The notes: generated by a model not told the origin, from the letters alone. A stretch of DNA of 64,000 nucleotides from Nocardiopsis sp. FIRDI 009 (GCF_003386285.1 NZ_QPNC01000015.1:186001-250000); one strand, 5' to 3'. Counted from the first letter of the stretch, positions 45,771-55,336 are shown. A program made the numbers and translations.

Positions 45771-46835
45771 GTGCCCAACAGTCACCACGTCACCAGCTTC
45801 GCGGGGCTGCCCGCCGTCGAGTTCCCCAGTTGGGACACCATCCGCGACGAGTTCACGACCGCCATGCGGTGGGCCCGCAACAGGAACGAGCCGCACGAGA
45901 CCCTGCCGAGGTCCTACCGGCCGCTCTTCGAGGCGCTCGCCGCCCCCGACTCGGTGGCCTGGCGTCTGTGCATGCCGGTCGACCTCTGCATCGGGGAGAA
46001 GACCTGGGAGGACCTGGACCCCTACCTGGACCGGTTCACCGAACTGGTGCCGCCCGAGTCCGTCCGCGCGCTCATCGTCGGCAACCTCGCCGACCAGGAC
46101 TTCCAGTTCCGCTCCACGGAGCTCCGTGACCGACTCATCACGCTCGCTCCGAAGCTGACCCACCTGCACTCCCTGTTCTTCGGGGAGGTCCTCCGGGAGG
46201 AGCAGGAGATCTCCTGGATCGAGCACGGCGACCTGGCCCCGCTCCTGGCGGCCCTCCCCCACCTCACCGGGTTCACCGTGCGCGGGGGCAGCGGCCCGCT
46301 CGGACTGCGTGTCGACGGGCACCCGTCCCTGCGCGAGCTCACCGTGCAGAGCGGCGGACTGCGCCCCGAGGTCGTCCGGGACGTGTGCGCCTCCTCGCTG
46401 CCCGTGCTGGAACACCTCGAACTGTGGCTGGGAGACGAGGAGTACGCGGGCGGTGCGGCCGCGACGGCGGACGATCTGGCTCCGGTCCTGTCCGGTGAGG
46501 CGTTCCCCGAGCTGCGCCATCTGGGGCTGCGCAACTCCGACGCGGCCGGACGGTGGGTGCGCGCCCTGGCCGACGCGCCCGTCACCCGCACGCTCGACAC
46601 CCTCGACCTGTCCCTGGGCGCCCTGCGCGACGAGGACGTCGACGCCCTCCTGGACGCCCCCGCCTTCCGGGGCCTCAAGCGCCTCGACCTGCACCACCAC
46701 TTCCTGTCGGAGGAGAACGCCGAGCGCGTGCGCGCCGCGTTCACCGAGGCGGGCGTCGAGGTCGACCTGTCCGACCCGCAGGAGCCGGACACCTATGGCG
46801 ACGAGATCTACTACTACACGGCGGTCGCCGAGTAA
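45771..46835 (+). CDS. STM4015 family leucine-rich protein, paralogue 1
   Basis: 354 residues from a GTG with GAAAGG nine bases upstream. Irregular leucine-rich repeats run from about residue 85 to 335 (HLHSLFFGE, LRELTVQSGG, LEHLELWLG, LRHLGLRNS, LDTLDLSLG, LKRLDLHHH). It ends in an acidic/aromatic tail, DEIYYYTAVAE. No enzyme motif; it is probably the protein-binding scaffold of this operon. First gene of a run continuing to 53352. Confidence 0.87.
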   Translation: MPNSHHVTSFAGLPAVEFPSWDTIRDEFTTAMRWARNRNEPHETLPRSYRPLFEALAAPDSVAWRLCMPVDLCIGEKTWEDLDPYLDRFTELVPPESVRALIVGNLADQDFQFRSTELRDRLITLAPKLTHLHSLFFGEVLREEQEISWIEHGDLAPLLAALPHLTGFTVRGGSGPLGLRVDGHPSLRELTVQSGGLRPEVVRDVCASSLPVLEHLELWLGDEEYAGGAAATADDLAPVLSGEAFPELRHLGLRNSDAAGRWVRALADAPVTRTLDTLDLSLGALRDEDVDALLDAPAFRGLKRLDLHHHFLSEENAERVRAAFTEAGVEVDLSDPQEPDTYGDEIYYYTAVAE

Positions 46836-46906
46836 CGGCGGACGGCGTGTCCACGGGACCCGCCAGACACGTACGCCACGAACTCCTCGCCGAAGAACGG
46901 ACACCC

Positions 46907-48031
46907 ATGGCCTTCTACGACTACGTCGCTGAGTTCGCGGGCCTTCCCGTGCTCGAGTTCCCGGGAAAGTACCGGGATTACCACAGACTCGCCCACGCCC
47001 GGCGTGAGGCCATGAAGGACGAGCGGCCGCTCCCGGAGTCGGTGGCGCCCGACCCCGCCCTGACCGCGGCGCTCGCCGATCCCTCGTCGGTCGCCTGGCG
47101 GCTGCGCTCCTACGGTGACTCCACATGCACCTGCTACCACCTGGCAAACCGGTGCGCCTGTTCGGAGGAGGAGAAGGCGGCGGACGAGACAGGCTGGGCC
47201 TACCTCGACCGCTTCTTCCGGGAGGTCGACACCGAAGGGGTGACCGCCCTCATCCTCAGCGCCCTCTCCGACGAGGCCGACCAGGAACTGGAGAAACACC
47301 GCGACGCGCTCCTCCGGTACGCCGACCGCCTGCCGAATCTCCGGTCGCTGTTCTTCGCCGAGCTGGTCGTGATGGACAGCGAGATCTCCTGGATCGATCA
47401 GGTAGACGTCGCCCCGCGCCTGGCGGCCTTCCCGAAACTGACCTCGTTCACCGTGCGCGGAGGAAACGGCCTGCGCATCCGCGTGCCCGAGCACACGTCC
47501 CTGCGTTCCCTGACCATCCAGACCGGTGGCATGTCGAAGCGAGTCGCCCAAGACGTTACGGCCTCCGGCCTCCCCAACCTGGAACACCTCGAACTCTGGC
47601 TGGGCTCACACAACTACGGCTACGATCTCGGCGTCGGGGACCTGGCCCCGCTCCTGTCCGGCGAGGTCCTCCCCCGGCTGCGCTCCCTGGGACTGCGCAA
47701 CGCCGAGGACACCGACACCTGGATCCGCGCCCTGGCCGACGCGCCCGTCACCCGCACACTGGACACCCTGGACCTGTCCAAGGGCACCCTGCGCGACGAG
47801 GGCGCGTCGGTCCTGTTGGACGCCCCCGTCTTCCGCGGCCTCAAGCGCCTCGACCTGCACCACCACTACCTGTCGGAGGAGGTCCAGGAACGCCTGCGCG
47901 CGGAGTTCACCGCCTCCGGGGTCGAGATCGACGTGAGCGACCGGCGGGAGGTGGATACGGACGAGTTCTACGATCCGGACGACGAGGACTTCGACCCGAG
48001 CGACTACCTCTACCCCGCCGTCACCGAGTAG
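46907..48031 (+). CDS. STM4015 family leucine-rich protein, paralogue 2
   Basis: 374 residues from the ATG at 46907. Same repeat layout as paralogue 1; the stretch around 47720-47890 is almost identical in DNA to 46550-46730. Unlike paralogue 1 it carries a Cys cluster, CTCYHLANRCAC (about residues 71-82), that could bind metal. Ends in an acidic tail, SDYLYPAVTE. Gene duplication followed by partial gene conversion is the simplest reading. Confidence 0.86.
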   Translation: MAFYDYVAEFAGLPVLEFPGKYRDYHRLAHARREAMKDERPLPESVAPDPALTAALADPSSVAWRLRSYGDSTCTCYHLANRCACSEEEKAADETGWAYLDRFFREVDTEGVTALILSALSDEADQELEKHRDALLRYADRLPNLRSLFFAELVVMDSEISWIDQVDVAPRLAAFPKLTSFTVRGGNGLRIRVPEHTSLRSLTIQTGGMSKRVAQDVTASGLPNLEHLELWLGSHNYGYDLGVGDLAPLLSGEVLPRLRSLGLRNAEDTDTWIRALADAPVTRTLDTLDLSKGTLRDEGASVLLDAPVFRGLKRLDLHHHYLSEEVQERLRAEFTASGVEIDVSDRREVDTDEFYDPDDEDFDPSDYLYPAVTE

Positions 48032-48080
48032 GCACGCCCGCCGATCCCCGTTCCCTCCACCCCCGTGTCCAGGAGGCACC

Positions 48081-48245
48081 GTGACCCTCGACCAGCGCCT
48101 GACCAACGGCACCAGTCGTCATCCCGTCGACCGTCCCTCCCCGGAGGGCGCGGGGTACCGGCTCCGGGACGACGGCCCGGGACAGCCGCGCCCGTACCCC
48201 ACGCGGTTCACCGGGGACGCGGACGCCGCGGTGGTCGCCGAGTGA
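48081..48245 (+). CDS. 54-residue peptide between STM4015 and STM4014
   Basis: GTG with a perfect AGGAGG six bases upstream; the stop overlaps the start of the next gene (GTGA), so it is coupled to it. Pro/Arg/Gly-rich and hydrophilic (GTSRHPVDRPSPEG, then GQPRPYPTRF), ending DADAAVVAE. No known family. Its context with two radical SAM enzymes and an ATP-grasp protein allows a modified-peptide precursor; a degenerate STM4015 tail is the alternative. Confidence 0.65.
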   Translation: MTLDQRLTNGTSRHPVDRPSPEGAGYRLRDDGPGQPRPYPTRFTGDADAAVVAE

Positions 48246-49366
48246 GCCTCCACGACCGTCCGCTGGCCGTGGTCGGGGTCCCCGGCAACCGCCGTCTCGA
48301 CCTGTTCCTCGCCGCCGCCCGCGCCGCCGACCTGCCCGAACCCGTGGTCGTCCCCTGGCGCGACCTCGCCTCGGGCCCGGTCGCCCTGCCCGAGGACGCC
48401 CTGGTCCGGGTGGACTCCCCCGGCGGTGACGTGGAGACCGAGCGGCTCCTGCGCGGCTGGACGCACGACCCCGACCCCTACCGCGCCGAGGGCACCGCCG
48501 ACCACCACGCCGGATTCCGCGCCGCGCTCGACCGCCTGGCGCGGGCCGTGGCCGACACCCCGGGCGCCCACCTGGTGCAGGAGCCCGAGGACCTGGTGGT
48601 CATGTCCGACAAGCGGCGCTGCCACGCCCGCCTCTCCCGGAACGGCGTCCCGGTGGCGCCCGCGCTCCCGGGACCGGTCACCGACTACGCGTCGCTGCGC
48701 GCGGCCATGACCGAGGCGGGGTGGCGCCGCGTGTTCGTCAAGCCCCGGCACGGCTCGTCCGCCTCCGGTGTGATCGCCCTGGCCACCGCGCCGGGCGGGC
48801 GGATCCGCGCGGTGACCTCGACCCACCTGGAACGGGGCGGGGGCGGGTCGGTCGCACTGTTCAACAGCCTCCGGCTGCGCACCTACACCACCGAGGCGGA
48901 CGTGGCCGCGGTCGTGGACGCCCTCGCGCCCGACGGCCTGCACGTGGAGCGCTGGGTGCCCAAGGCCGGGTTCGCGGGGCGGACCATCGACCTGCGCGTG
49001 GTGGTGGTCGCGGGCCGGGCCACCCACGTCGTGGTGCGCTCGTCCGCCTCGCCGATGACCAACCTCCACCTCGGCAACGCCCGGGGCGACCTGGACGCGC
49101 TCCGGACACAGGTCGGTCCGGAGGCGTGGGGCGCGGCCACGGCCACCGCCGAGCGGGCCGCTGCGGCCTTCCCGCGTACCCTGCACACCGGGGTGGACCT
49201 GCTCGTCTCCCCGGGGTGGCGCGCGTTCACGGTCTGCGAGGTCAACGCCTTCGGCGACCTCATCCCCGGGGTCCTGCACGAGGGCCGCGACACCTACGGC
49301 GAACAACTGCACGCCCTGGACACCGGCCGGTTCCCGGTCCCCGCCCCCGTGTCCGCCGCCCGCTGA
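48242..49366 (+). CDS. STM4014 family protein, ATP-grasp type
   Basis: 374 residues from the GTG at 48242. ATP-grasp features: VMSDKRRCHARL, VFVKPRHGSSASGV (phosphate-binding loop), HVERWVPKAG and the metal-binding CEVNAFGDLIPG. Such enzymes ligate a carboxylate to an amine or thiol via an acyl phosphate. Substrate unknown. Between the 54-residue peptide and the STM4013 hydrolase. Confidence 0.88.
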   Translation: MSLHDRPLAVVGVPGNRRLDLFLAAARAADLPEPVVVPWRDLASGPVALPEDALVRVDSPGGDVETERLLRGWTHDPDPYRAEGTADHHAGFRAALDRLARAVADTPGAHLVQEPEDLVVMSDKRRCHARLSRNGVPVAPALPGPVTDYASLRAAMTEAGWRRVFVKPRHGSSASGVIALATAPGGRIRAVTSTHLERGGGGSVALFNSLRLRTYTTEADVAAVVDALAPDGLHVERWVPKAGFAGRTIDLRVVVVAGRATHVVVRSSASPMTNLHLGNARGDLDALRTQVGPEAWGAATATAERAAAAFPRTLHTGVDLLVSPGWRAFTVCEVNAFGDLIPGVLHEGRDTYGEQLHALDTGRFPVPAPVSAAR

Positions 49367-49389
49367 GACGAGACATCCCCGAAAGCCGC

Positions 49390-50256
49390 ATGAACACCAG
49401 CACCCCGTCCGAGACCCCGGACATGAACGCCGTCGTGGGCACGCACGACATCCTCCTGCTCACCCTCGACACCCTGCGCTACGACGTGGCCGCCGAACTG
49501 GCCGAGGCGGGCCGCACCCCCCACCTGTCACGGCTGCTGCCGGACGGGCGGTGGGAGCGCCGCCACGCCCCCGCGAGCTTCACCTACGCCTCGCACCTGG
49601 CGATGCTCGCCGGGTTCCTGCCCACCCCGGCCGCGCCGGGACCGCACCCGCGCCTGTTCGCCGCCGCCTTCCCGGGCAGCGCCACCACCGCGCCGCGCAC
49701 CTGGACCTTCGACACCCCCGACCTGGCCAGCGGTCTGGCCGCGGCGGGCTACCACACCGCCTGTGTCGGGGGCACGGGGTTCTTCAACCGCCGCTCCGCT
49801 CTGGGGTCGGTCCTGCCCGACCTGTTCACGGAGAGCCACTGGGAGGAGTCGTTCGGCGTCGCCGACCCCCGCTCCTTCGAGAACCAGGTGGAGCGGGCGG
49901 TCCGGATCGCCGCCGGACGTCCCGCCGACCAACCGCTGTTCCTCCTGCTCAACGTGGCCGCGCTGCACCAGCCCAACTGGTTCCACCTGCCCGGGGCCGC
50001 CCGGGAGGACGGCGACACGCGCGAGAGCCACGCCGCCGCCCTGGAGTACGTCGACCGGCACCTGCCGCCGCTCGTGGCCGCGATGACGCACCGCCGCCCC
50101 TGCTTCGCCATCGTGTGCTCCGACCACGGCACGGCCTACGGCGAGGACGGCTACACCGGCCACCGGCTCGGCCACGAGACCGTGTGGACCGTCCCCTACG
50201 CCCACGCCGTCCTGCCCCGGGGCACCACCGTCGACGTCGAGGAGCCGCGCCCGTGA
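49390..50256 (+). CDS. STM4013/SEN3800 family hydrolase (alkaline phosphatase superfamily)
   Basis: 288 residues from the ATG at 49390. Metal and nucleophile motifs of the sulfatase/phosphatase fold: LLTLDTLRYDV with the conserved Asp, the Ser/Thr region PASFTYASHLAML as nucleophile, and VCSDHGTAYGEDGYTGHRLGH as distal metal site in two parts. It should hydrolyse a phosphate or sulfate ester. Ends overlapping STM4012 by four bases. Confidence 0.87.
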   Translation: MNTSTPSETPDMNAVVGTHDILLLTLDTLRYDVAAELAEAGRTPHLSRLLPDGRWERRHAPASFTYASHLAMLAGFLPTPAAPGPHPRLFAAAFPGSATTAPRTWTFDTPDLASGLAAAGYHTACVGGTGFFNRRSALGSVLPDLFTESHWEESFGVADPRSFENQVERAVRIAAGRPADQPLFLLLNVAALHQPNWFHLPGAAREDGDTRESHAAALEYVDRHLPPLVAAMTHRRPCFAIVCSDHGTAYGEDGYTGHRLGHETVWTVPYAHAVLPRGTTVDVEEPRP

Positions 50257-51599
50257 CCGTCCCCCTCACCCCGCGCCCGGAACCGGTGCGCGCGGACTCC
50301 CCCTACCGGTCGTACGTGTACGCCTACCCGCACAAGAGCGCGTACCGCCCCTTCGGGGAGCGACCGCTCCTGACCGACCTGTGGCGCGGCGAGGACGTGC
50401 GCGCCCTGTCCCTGTACGCGCACATCCCCTTCTGCGAGATGCGATGCGGGTTCTGCAACCTGTTCACCCGCTCGACTCCCCCGGCCGAGCAGGTCACCGC
50501 CTACCTGGAGGCCCTGGAGCGGCAGGCCGACGCGGTCGCCGCCGCGCTGCCCGAGGGCGCGGCCTTCGCCCGGGCGGCGCTGGGCGGGGGCACCCCCACC
50601 TACCTGACCGCGGAGGAGCTGACCCGCGTCTACGACCTGACCGAGCGCGCGTTCGGGGTGGACCTGTCGGCCCTTCCGGTGTCCGTGGAGACCTCCCCCG
50701 CCACCGCCACCCCCGACCGGTTGGCGGTCCTCGCCGAACGCGGCGCCACCCGGATCAGCATGGGCGTGCAGAGTTTCGTCGACTCCGAGGCGCACGCGGC
50801 GGGCCGTCCGCAGCGGCGCGCCGAGGTGGACCGGGCGCTCGCGGCGATCCGGGCGGCCACCACGGCCGACCTGAACGTGGACCTCATCTACGGCATCGAC
50901 CGCCAGACCGCCCGGACGTGGGAGTACTCACTGGACACCGCCCTGGAGTGGGAGCCGGAGGAGGTCTACCTCTACCCCCTGTACGTGCGGCCCCTCACCG
51001 GGTTGGGCCGCAGGGCCCGCGCGTGGGACGACCACCGTCTGGCGCTGTACCGACAGGGCCGCGACCACCTGCGCGAGCGGGGCTACGAGCAGGTGTCGAT
51101 GCGGATGTTCCGCCGCGCGGACGCCCCCGAGGCCGCGGGGCCGGACTACTGCTGCCAGACCGACGGCATGGTGGGGCTGGGCTGCGGCGCCCGCTCCTAC
51201 ACCTCCTCGACCCACTACTCGTTCGACTACGCGGTGGGGATCGGACAGGTGCGGTCGATCATCGCCGACTACACGCGGCGCGACACGGCCGGGTTCGCCC
51301 ACGCCGAGGTGGGGTTTTGCCTGGACGGGGACGAACGGCGCCGCCGCCGCCTGCTCCAGTCCCTCCTGCGGGTGGAGGGGATGGACGCCGCCGCCTACGC
51401 CGCGCGGTTCGGCGCCCACCCCGAGGCGGACTTCCCCGCCGAGTTCGCCGCGCTCGCCGCCCGGGGCTGGCTGGCCTCCGCACCCTCCTCGGACCGCGTC
51501 CTGCTGTCCGAGGAGGGGCTCGCCCACTCCGACGCGGTCGGCCCCCTGTTCTTCTCCGCCGCCGTCGCGGCCCTGATGGCCGACTACGAGGCACGATGA
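50253..51599 (+). CDS. STM4012 family radical SAM protein
   Basis: 448 residues from the GTG at 50253. The radical SAM cluster is CEMRCGFC (C-x3-C-x2-C) near residue 63, followed by GGGTPTYL, the SMGVQSF and DLIYGI motifs of the HemN/oxygen-independent coproporphyrinogen oxidase-like branch, and a C-terminal HemN-type domain. It also has CCQTDGMVGLGCGA. It lacks anything linking it to heme genes here, so HemN chemistry is not assumed. Confidence 0.92.
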   Translation: MTVPLTPRPEPVRADSPYRSYVYAYPHKSAYRPFGERPLLTDLWRGEDVRALSLYAHIPFCEMRCGFCNLFTRSTPPAEQVTAYLEALERQADAVAAALPEGAAFARAALGGGTPTYLTAEELTRVYDLTERAFGVDLSALPVSVETSPATATPDRLAVLAERGATRISMGVQSFVDSEAHAAGRPQRRAEVDRALAAIRAATTADLNVDLIYGIDRQTARTWEYSLDTALEWEPEEVYLYPLYVRPLTGLGRRARAWDDHRLALYRQGRDHLRERGYEQVSMRMFRRADAPEAAGPDYCCQTDGMVGLGCGARSYTSSTHYSFDYAVGIGQVRSIIADYTRRDTAGFAHAEVGFCLDGDERRRRRLLQSLLRVEGMDAAAYAARFGAHPEADFPAEFAALAARGWLASAPSSDRVLLSEEGLAHSDAVGPLFFSAAVAALMADYEAR

Positions 51600-52531
51600 G
51601 CACGAACGCCCTGCCCCCGCACCTGACCCTCCTCTACCGCGGCCCGCTGGCCAGCTGCGACTACGACTGCCCCTACTGCCCCTTCGCCAAGCGGCGCGAC
51701 ACCCCGCGGACGCTGCGCGCGGACCGGGCCGCCCTCGAACGGTTCACCGACTGGGTGACGGACGACGCGGCGCACCCGGGGACCCGGATCTCCGTCCTGT
51801 TCACCCCGTGGGGTGAGGGGCTGGTGCGGTCCTGGTACCGCGCGACCATCCGTCGGCTGAGCCACCTGCCGCACGTGGAGCGGGTGGCGATCCAGACCAA
51901 CGCGAGCGGCCGGGTCGAGTGGCTGGCCGACTGCGACCTGGACACCGCAGCCCTGTGGACCACCTACCACCCGGGCCAGGTGACGCACGAGCGGTTCGCG
52001 GCCAAGGCGCACCGCCTGGTCGAACTCGGCGTGCGGTTCAGCGTGGGCGTGGTGGGCGAGCCCGGGCACCTGTCGGCGGCCCGGCGGATGCGCGCCGCGC
52101 TCCCCGACCACGTGTACCTGTGGGTGAACGCGGCCGAGGGGCGCCACTACACCGACGCCGAGGCCGCCGCGTGGCAGGAGATCGATCCGCACTTCCACTA
52201 CAGCCGCACACCCCACACCAGTCTCGGGCTCCCCTGCCGTACCGGCGACAGCGTGCTGTCCGTGGACGGGGACGGGAACGTGCGCCGCTGCCACTTCGTG
52301 GACGCCCCGATGGGCAACCTCTACGACGGGTCGTTCGCGGCCCGGCTCGGCCCCGCGCCCTGTCCGCGGGCGACCTGCGACTGCCACATCGGCTATGTGC
52401 ACCTGGAGAGCCTCGACCTGTACGACGTGTTCCGGGGCGGGGTGATCGAACGCGTTCCCGCGACCGTACGCGCGCCGCTCCCCCTCGCCCCCGCCGAAAC
52501 CACTCGAAACGGTCACAGGAGACAGGGATAA
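51596..52531 (+). CDS. STM4011 family radical SAM protein
   Basis: 311 residues from the ATG at 51596 (overlap ATGA). Cluster CDYDCPYC (C-x3-C-x2-C) at about 21-28, then the GG-like FTPWGEGLV. The C-terminus has extra Cys: GLPCRTG, RRCHFV, GNLYDG, CPRATCDCH, a SPASM/twitch-type auxiliary cluster as in peptide-modifying enzymes. A good candidate for acting on a peptide or protein. Confidence 0.91.
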   Translation: MSTNALPPHLTLLYRGPLASCDYDCPYCPFAKRRDTPRTLRADRAALERFTDWVTDDAAHPGTRISVLFTPWGEGLVRSWYRATIRRLSHLPHVERVAIQTNASGRVEWLADCDLDTAALWTTYHPGQVTHERFAAKAHRLVELGVRFSVGVVGEPGHLSAARRMRAALPDHVYLWVNAAEGRHYTDAEAAAWQEIDPHFHYSRTPHTSLGLPCRTGDSVLSVDGDGNVRRCHFVDAPMGNLYDGSFAARLGPAPCPRATCDCHIGYVHLESLDLYDVFRGGVIERVPATVRAPLPLAPAETTRNGHRRQG

Positions 52532-52539
52532 TCCACCGC

Positions 52540-53352
52540 ATGGTCTCTCCCCGGGTCATCGCGACCGATCTCGACGGCACCCTCCTCCGATTCGACGGCT
52601 CCCTCTCCCCCCGCACCATCGACGCCCTGTCCGCCGCCGAGGCCGCGGGGCTGCGGGTGGTCGTCGTGACCGCCCGTCCGCCCGCGGCCACCTGGATGAT
52701 CTCCGACCGGCTGCCGTGTTCCGCCGTGGTGTGCGCCAACGGCGCCTTCACCCACCTGCCCGACCGGGCCGATCCGGTGGTGCGCGCCCTGGACCGGGAC
52801 ACCTCCGGGACGGTGGTCGCCAAGCTGCTGGCCGCCGTCCCGGATCTCGGCTTCGCCGTGGAGACCGGCGACGGGCTCGTCTACGAACCCGCCTTCGAGG
52901 TGTCCGAGTGGGCGGCCGAGGCCCCGTGGAGCACCGAGGTCACCGGCGTCGAGGAGTTGTTGGAGCGGGCGACGCCGGTCGCCAAGCTGCTGGCGCGGGC
53001 GGCCGAGACGCCCCTCCACGACATGCGCGCCGAGGCCCAGGCCGCGGTCGGGGGGCTCGCGGAGGTCACCCACTCGGGCGGCAGCCGGTTGCTGGAGCTG
53101 AGCGCGCCGGGCGTGACCAAGGGCAACGCCCTCGCCGACGTGTGCGGGTCGTGGGGGGTGACCGCGGAGGAGGTCGTCTACTTCGGCGACATGCCCAACG
53201 ACCTGTCCGCGCTCACCTGGGCGGGACACGGCTACGCGATGGCCAACGGCCACCCCGACCTGTTCGATCCCGTGCTGGGGCTGGGCGTGGCCCCCTCCCA
53301 CCAGGAGGACGGGGTGGCCCGGGTCGTGGAGCGCATCCTCACCGAGCTGTGA
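52540..53352 (+). CDS. HAD-superfamily phosphatase (Cof type)
   Basis: 270 residues from the ATG at 52540, 8 bases after STM4011. Motif I ATDLDGTLL, motif II VVVVTARPP, C2-type cap, and motif IV YFGDMPNDLSAL. Cof/YbjI-type enzymes dephosphorylate sugar or cofactor phosphates. Co-transcription with the STM4011-STM4015 genes suggests a related substrate. Confidence 0.92.
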   Translation: MVSPRVIATDLDGTLLRFDGSLSPRTIDALSAAEAAGLRVVVVTARPPAATWMISDRLPCSAVVCANGAFTHLPDRADPVVRALDRDTSGTVVAKLLAAVPDLGFAVETGDGLVYEPAFEVSEWAAEAPWSTEVTGVEELLERATPVAKLLARAAETPLHDMRAEAQAAVGGLAEVTHSGGSRLLELSAPGVTKGNALADVCGSWGVTAEEVVYFGDMPNDLSALTWAGHGYAMANGHPDLFDPVLGLGVAPSHQEDGVARVVERILTEL

Positions 53353-53432
53353 TCGGGTCAAGCCCTGGCCCGGCGGCCGGGGCACCTCCTAGGCTTGCCT
53401 GGCGGAACACCCACCGACCCCAGGAGGGCCCC

Positions 53433-53930
53433 GTGTCGCACCCCGCCCAGCTCGCCTCGTCCCTCGCCGACGCCGACCGGCTCGCCCTGTACGCCCGGGT
53501 GGTGTGCGCGGGGCCCGACGGCCTCCCCTCGGACGAGATCCGGTCCGGCGGGACGAGGGCGGTCAAACACCTGACGCGTCTGCTGCGCGACGGACTCGTG
53601 CGCGAGGCGGACCGGCGGGTCACCGCCGTCCCGGACGTGTTCCGGGAGGCCGTGGAGGGGCAACGGCCCGCGGTGGCCGATCCGGTCGACGCCCTGTTCC
53701 GGGACGGCCGCCTGACCCGGCTCCCGGCCCGGTCGGACCTGCGTCAGGCGGCGCTGCGCCACGTGACCGACCGCCTCTTCGCCCCCGATTCGGAGTACAC
53801 GGAGAAGCAGGTGAACACCGCCATCCTCACCTGCTTCGACGATCCGTCGGCGATGCGCCGGTACCTGGTCGAGGAGGGGTACCTGGAACGGGAGAACGAC
53901 GGCAGCCGGTACCGCGTCGCCCGGACCTGA
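53433..53930 (+). CDS. DUF2087 protein
   Basis: 165 residues from the GTG with CAGGAGG upstream. The N-terminal half looks like a winged-helix ([17 protein letters not shown]). The C-terminal half is DUF2087: [21 protein letters not shown] in two parts, [11 protein letters not shown], and [17 protein letters not shown] probable DNA-binding regulator. Confidence 0.87.
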   Translation: MSHPAQLASSLADADRLALYARVVCAGPDGLPSDEIRSGGTRAVKHLTRLLRDGLVREADRRVTAVPDVFREAVEGQRPAVADPVDALFRDGRLTRLPARSDLRQAALRHVTDRLFAPDSEYTEKQVNTAILTCFDDPSAMRRYLVEEGYLERENDGSRYRVART

Positions 53931-54012
53931 ACCGGGCCGGTCCCGTACACGACGCCCCGACCCTCCGTGCGAAGCTGGGGGAAGGGTTCGGCCGACGGAG
54001 GCGGTGCTGCGG

Positions 54013-54843
54013 ATGGGACGGGTCACGGTCCGGGACAAGGTCCTGCGTGTCAGGGACGGGGTGGCCGGTGAGCGGGTGGACACCCTCGTCGTGGAGGAGC
54101 CCCTGGAGATCAGGGTGGACGGCGCCGCGCTGACCGTCACCATGCGCACCCCGGGCGCCGACTTCGACCTGGCGACGGGGTTCCTGGTCGGCGAGGGCGT
54201 CGTCGCCTCCGCCGAGGAGGTGGCCGCGATCCGCTACTGCGCGGGAGCCACCGAGGACGGCGTGAACACCTACAACGTGCTCGACGTGTCGCTGGCCCCC
54301 GGTGTCCCGCGCCCCGACGCCTCCCTGGAGCGGAACTTCTACACCACCTCGTCGTGCGGGCTGTGCGGGAAGGCGAGCCTGGACGCCGTGCGCACGCGGG
54401 CGCGGTGGCCGGTCGAGGGGGACGGCCTCCGCGTGTCCGCCCGGACCCTGGCACTGCTGCCCGACCGTCTGCGCTCCGCCCAGCGGGTGTTCGACCGTAC
54501 GGGCGGACTGCACGCCGCCGGGCTGTTCACCGCCGACGGTGAGCCGCTCGCGGTGCGCGAGGACGTGGGCCGCCACAACGCGGTGGACAAACTGGTCGGC
54601 TGGGCGCTCCAGGACGACCGCCTGCCGTTGCGGGAGACCGTGCTCATGGTCTCGGGGCGGGCCTCCTTCGAGCTGACGCAGAAGGCGTGGATGGCGGGGA
54701 TACCGGCGTTGGCGGCGGTGTCGGCGCCCTCGTCCCTGGCCGTCGACCTGGCCGCCGAGGCGGGGATGACGCTGGTGGGGTTCCTGCGGGGATCCTCGAT
54801 GAACGTCTACGCGGGGCGCCACCGGGTACTCGTGGATGTCTAG
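54013..54843 (+). CDS. fdhD: Sulfurtransferase FdhD
   Basis: 276 residues from the ATG at 54013 (GTG 54004 also possible). Active-site loop [12 protein letters not shown] (C-x2-C), [22 protein letters not shown] and [12 protein letters not shown]. It delivers sulfur to the molybdenum cofactor of formate dehydrogenase; no fdh gene is in the window. Confidence 0.95.
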   Translation: MGRVTVRDKVLRVRDGVAGERVDTLVVEEPLEIRVDGAALTVTMRTPGADFDLATGFLVGEGVVASAEEVAAIRYCAGATEDGVNTYNVLDVSLAPGVPRPDASLERNFYTTSSCGLCGKASLDAVRTRARWPVEGDGLRVSARTLALLPDRLRSAQRVFDRTGGLHAAGLFTADGEPLAVREDVGRHNAVDKLVGWALQDDRLPLRETVLMVSGRASFELTQKAWMAGIPALAAVSAPSSLAVDLAAEAGMTLVGFLRGSSMNVYAGRHRVLVDV

Positions 54844-54854
54844 CATCCGGTGGT

Positions 54855-55286
54855 ATGCACCGACTGTCTGAGCGGCGGCAGCCGCTGTTCGTCTACGGCA
54901 CCCTCCTCTTCCCGGAGATCCTGAACGCGCTGCTCGGCCGCGTTCCCGACTCCGTGCCCGCCGCCGCGCCCGGCTGGCGGGTGGCCGCGCTGCCCGGCCG
55001 TCCCTATCCGGTGTTGGTCCCCGGCCCGGGGACCGCCCCGGGTCGGTTGCTGTCCGGGCTGTCGGAGACGGAGCGGCGGATCATCGACGTCTACGAGGAC
55101 GAGTGGTACGACGTCCGCCGCCTGGAGCTGGCCGACGGCCGTACGGGGTGGGCCTACGTCGCCGACGCGGCCACCGAGGCGTCGCCGGAGGACTGGGACG
55201 CGGACGCCTTCGCCGCCGAGCACCTGTCCTCCTACGTCGCGGGGTGCTCCGCGCTGCGGGCCGAGCTCACCGGGACCGCCGGGTGA
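54855..55286 (+). CDS. Gamma-glutamylcyclotransferase-like (AIG2) protein
   Basis: 143 residues. Family start LFVYGTLLFP, then GWRVAALPGRPYPVL and IDVYEDEWYDV, the acidic residue region. Small fold that releases 5-oxoproline from gamma-glutamyl amines; substrate unknown. Confidence 0.86.
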   Translation: MHRLSERRQPLFVYGTLLFPEILNALLGRVPDSVPAAAPGWRVAALPGRPYPVLVPGPGTAPGRLLSGLSETERRIIDVYEDEWYDVRRLELADGRTGWAYVADAATEASPEDWDADAFAAEHLSSYVAGCSALRAELTGTAG

Positions 55287-55304
55287 CGCGCCGCACGCAC
55301 GCGC

Positions 55305-55336
55305 GCGGGCACCGGCCGCTCGGAGCCGGTGCCCGC
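55305..55336. terminator. Bidirectional terminator
   Basis: GCGGGCACCGGC pairs with GCCGGTGCCCGC around an 8-base loop, between convergent genes. Confidence 0.8.

Noticed and set aside
50253..51599. STM4012 protein as coproporphyrinogen oxidase HemN
   Set aside because: HemN-like fold, but no heme genes are near and it is embedded in the STM4011-STM4015 set, whose members are a separate family.
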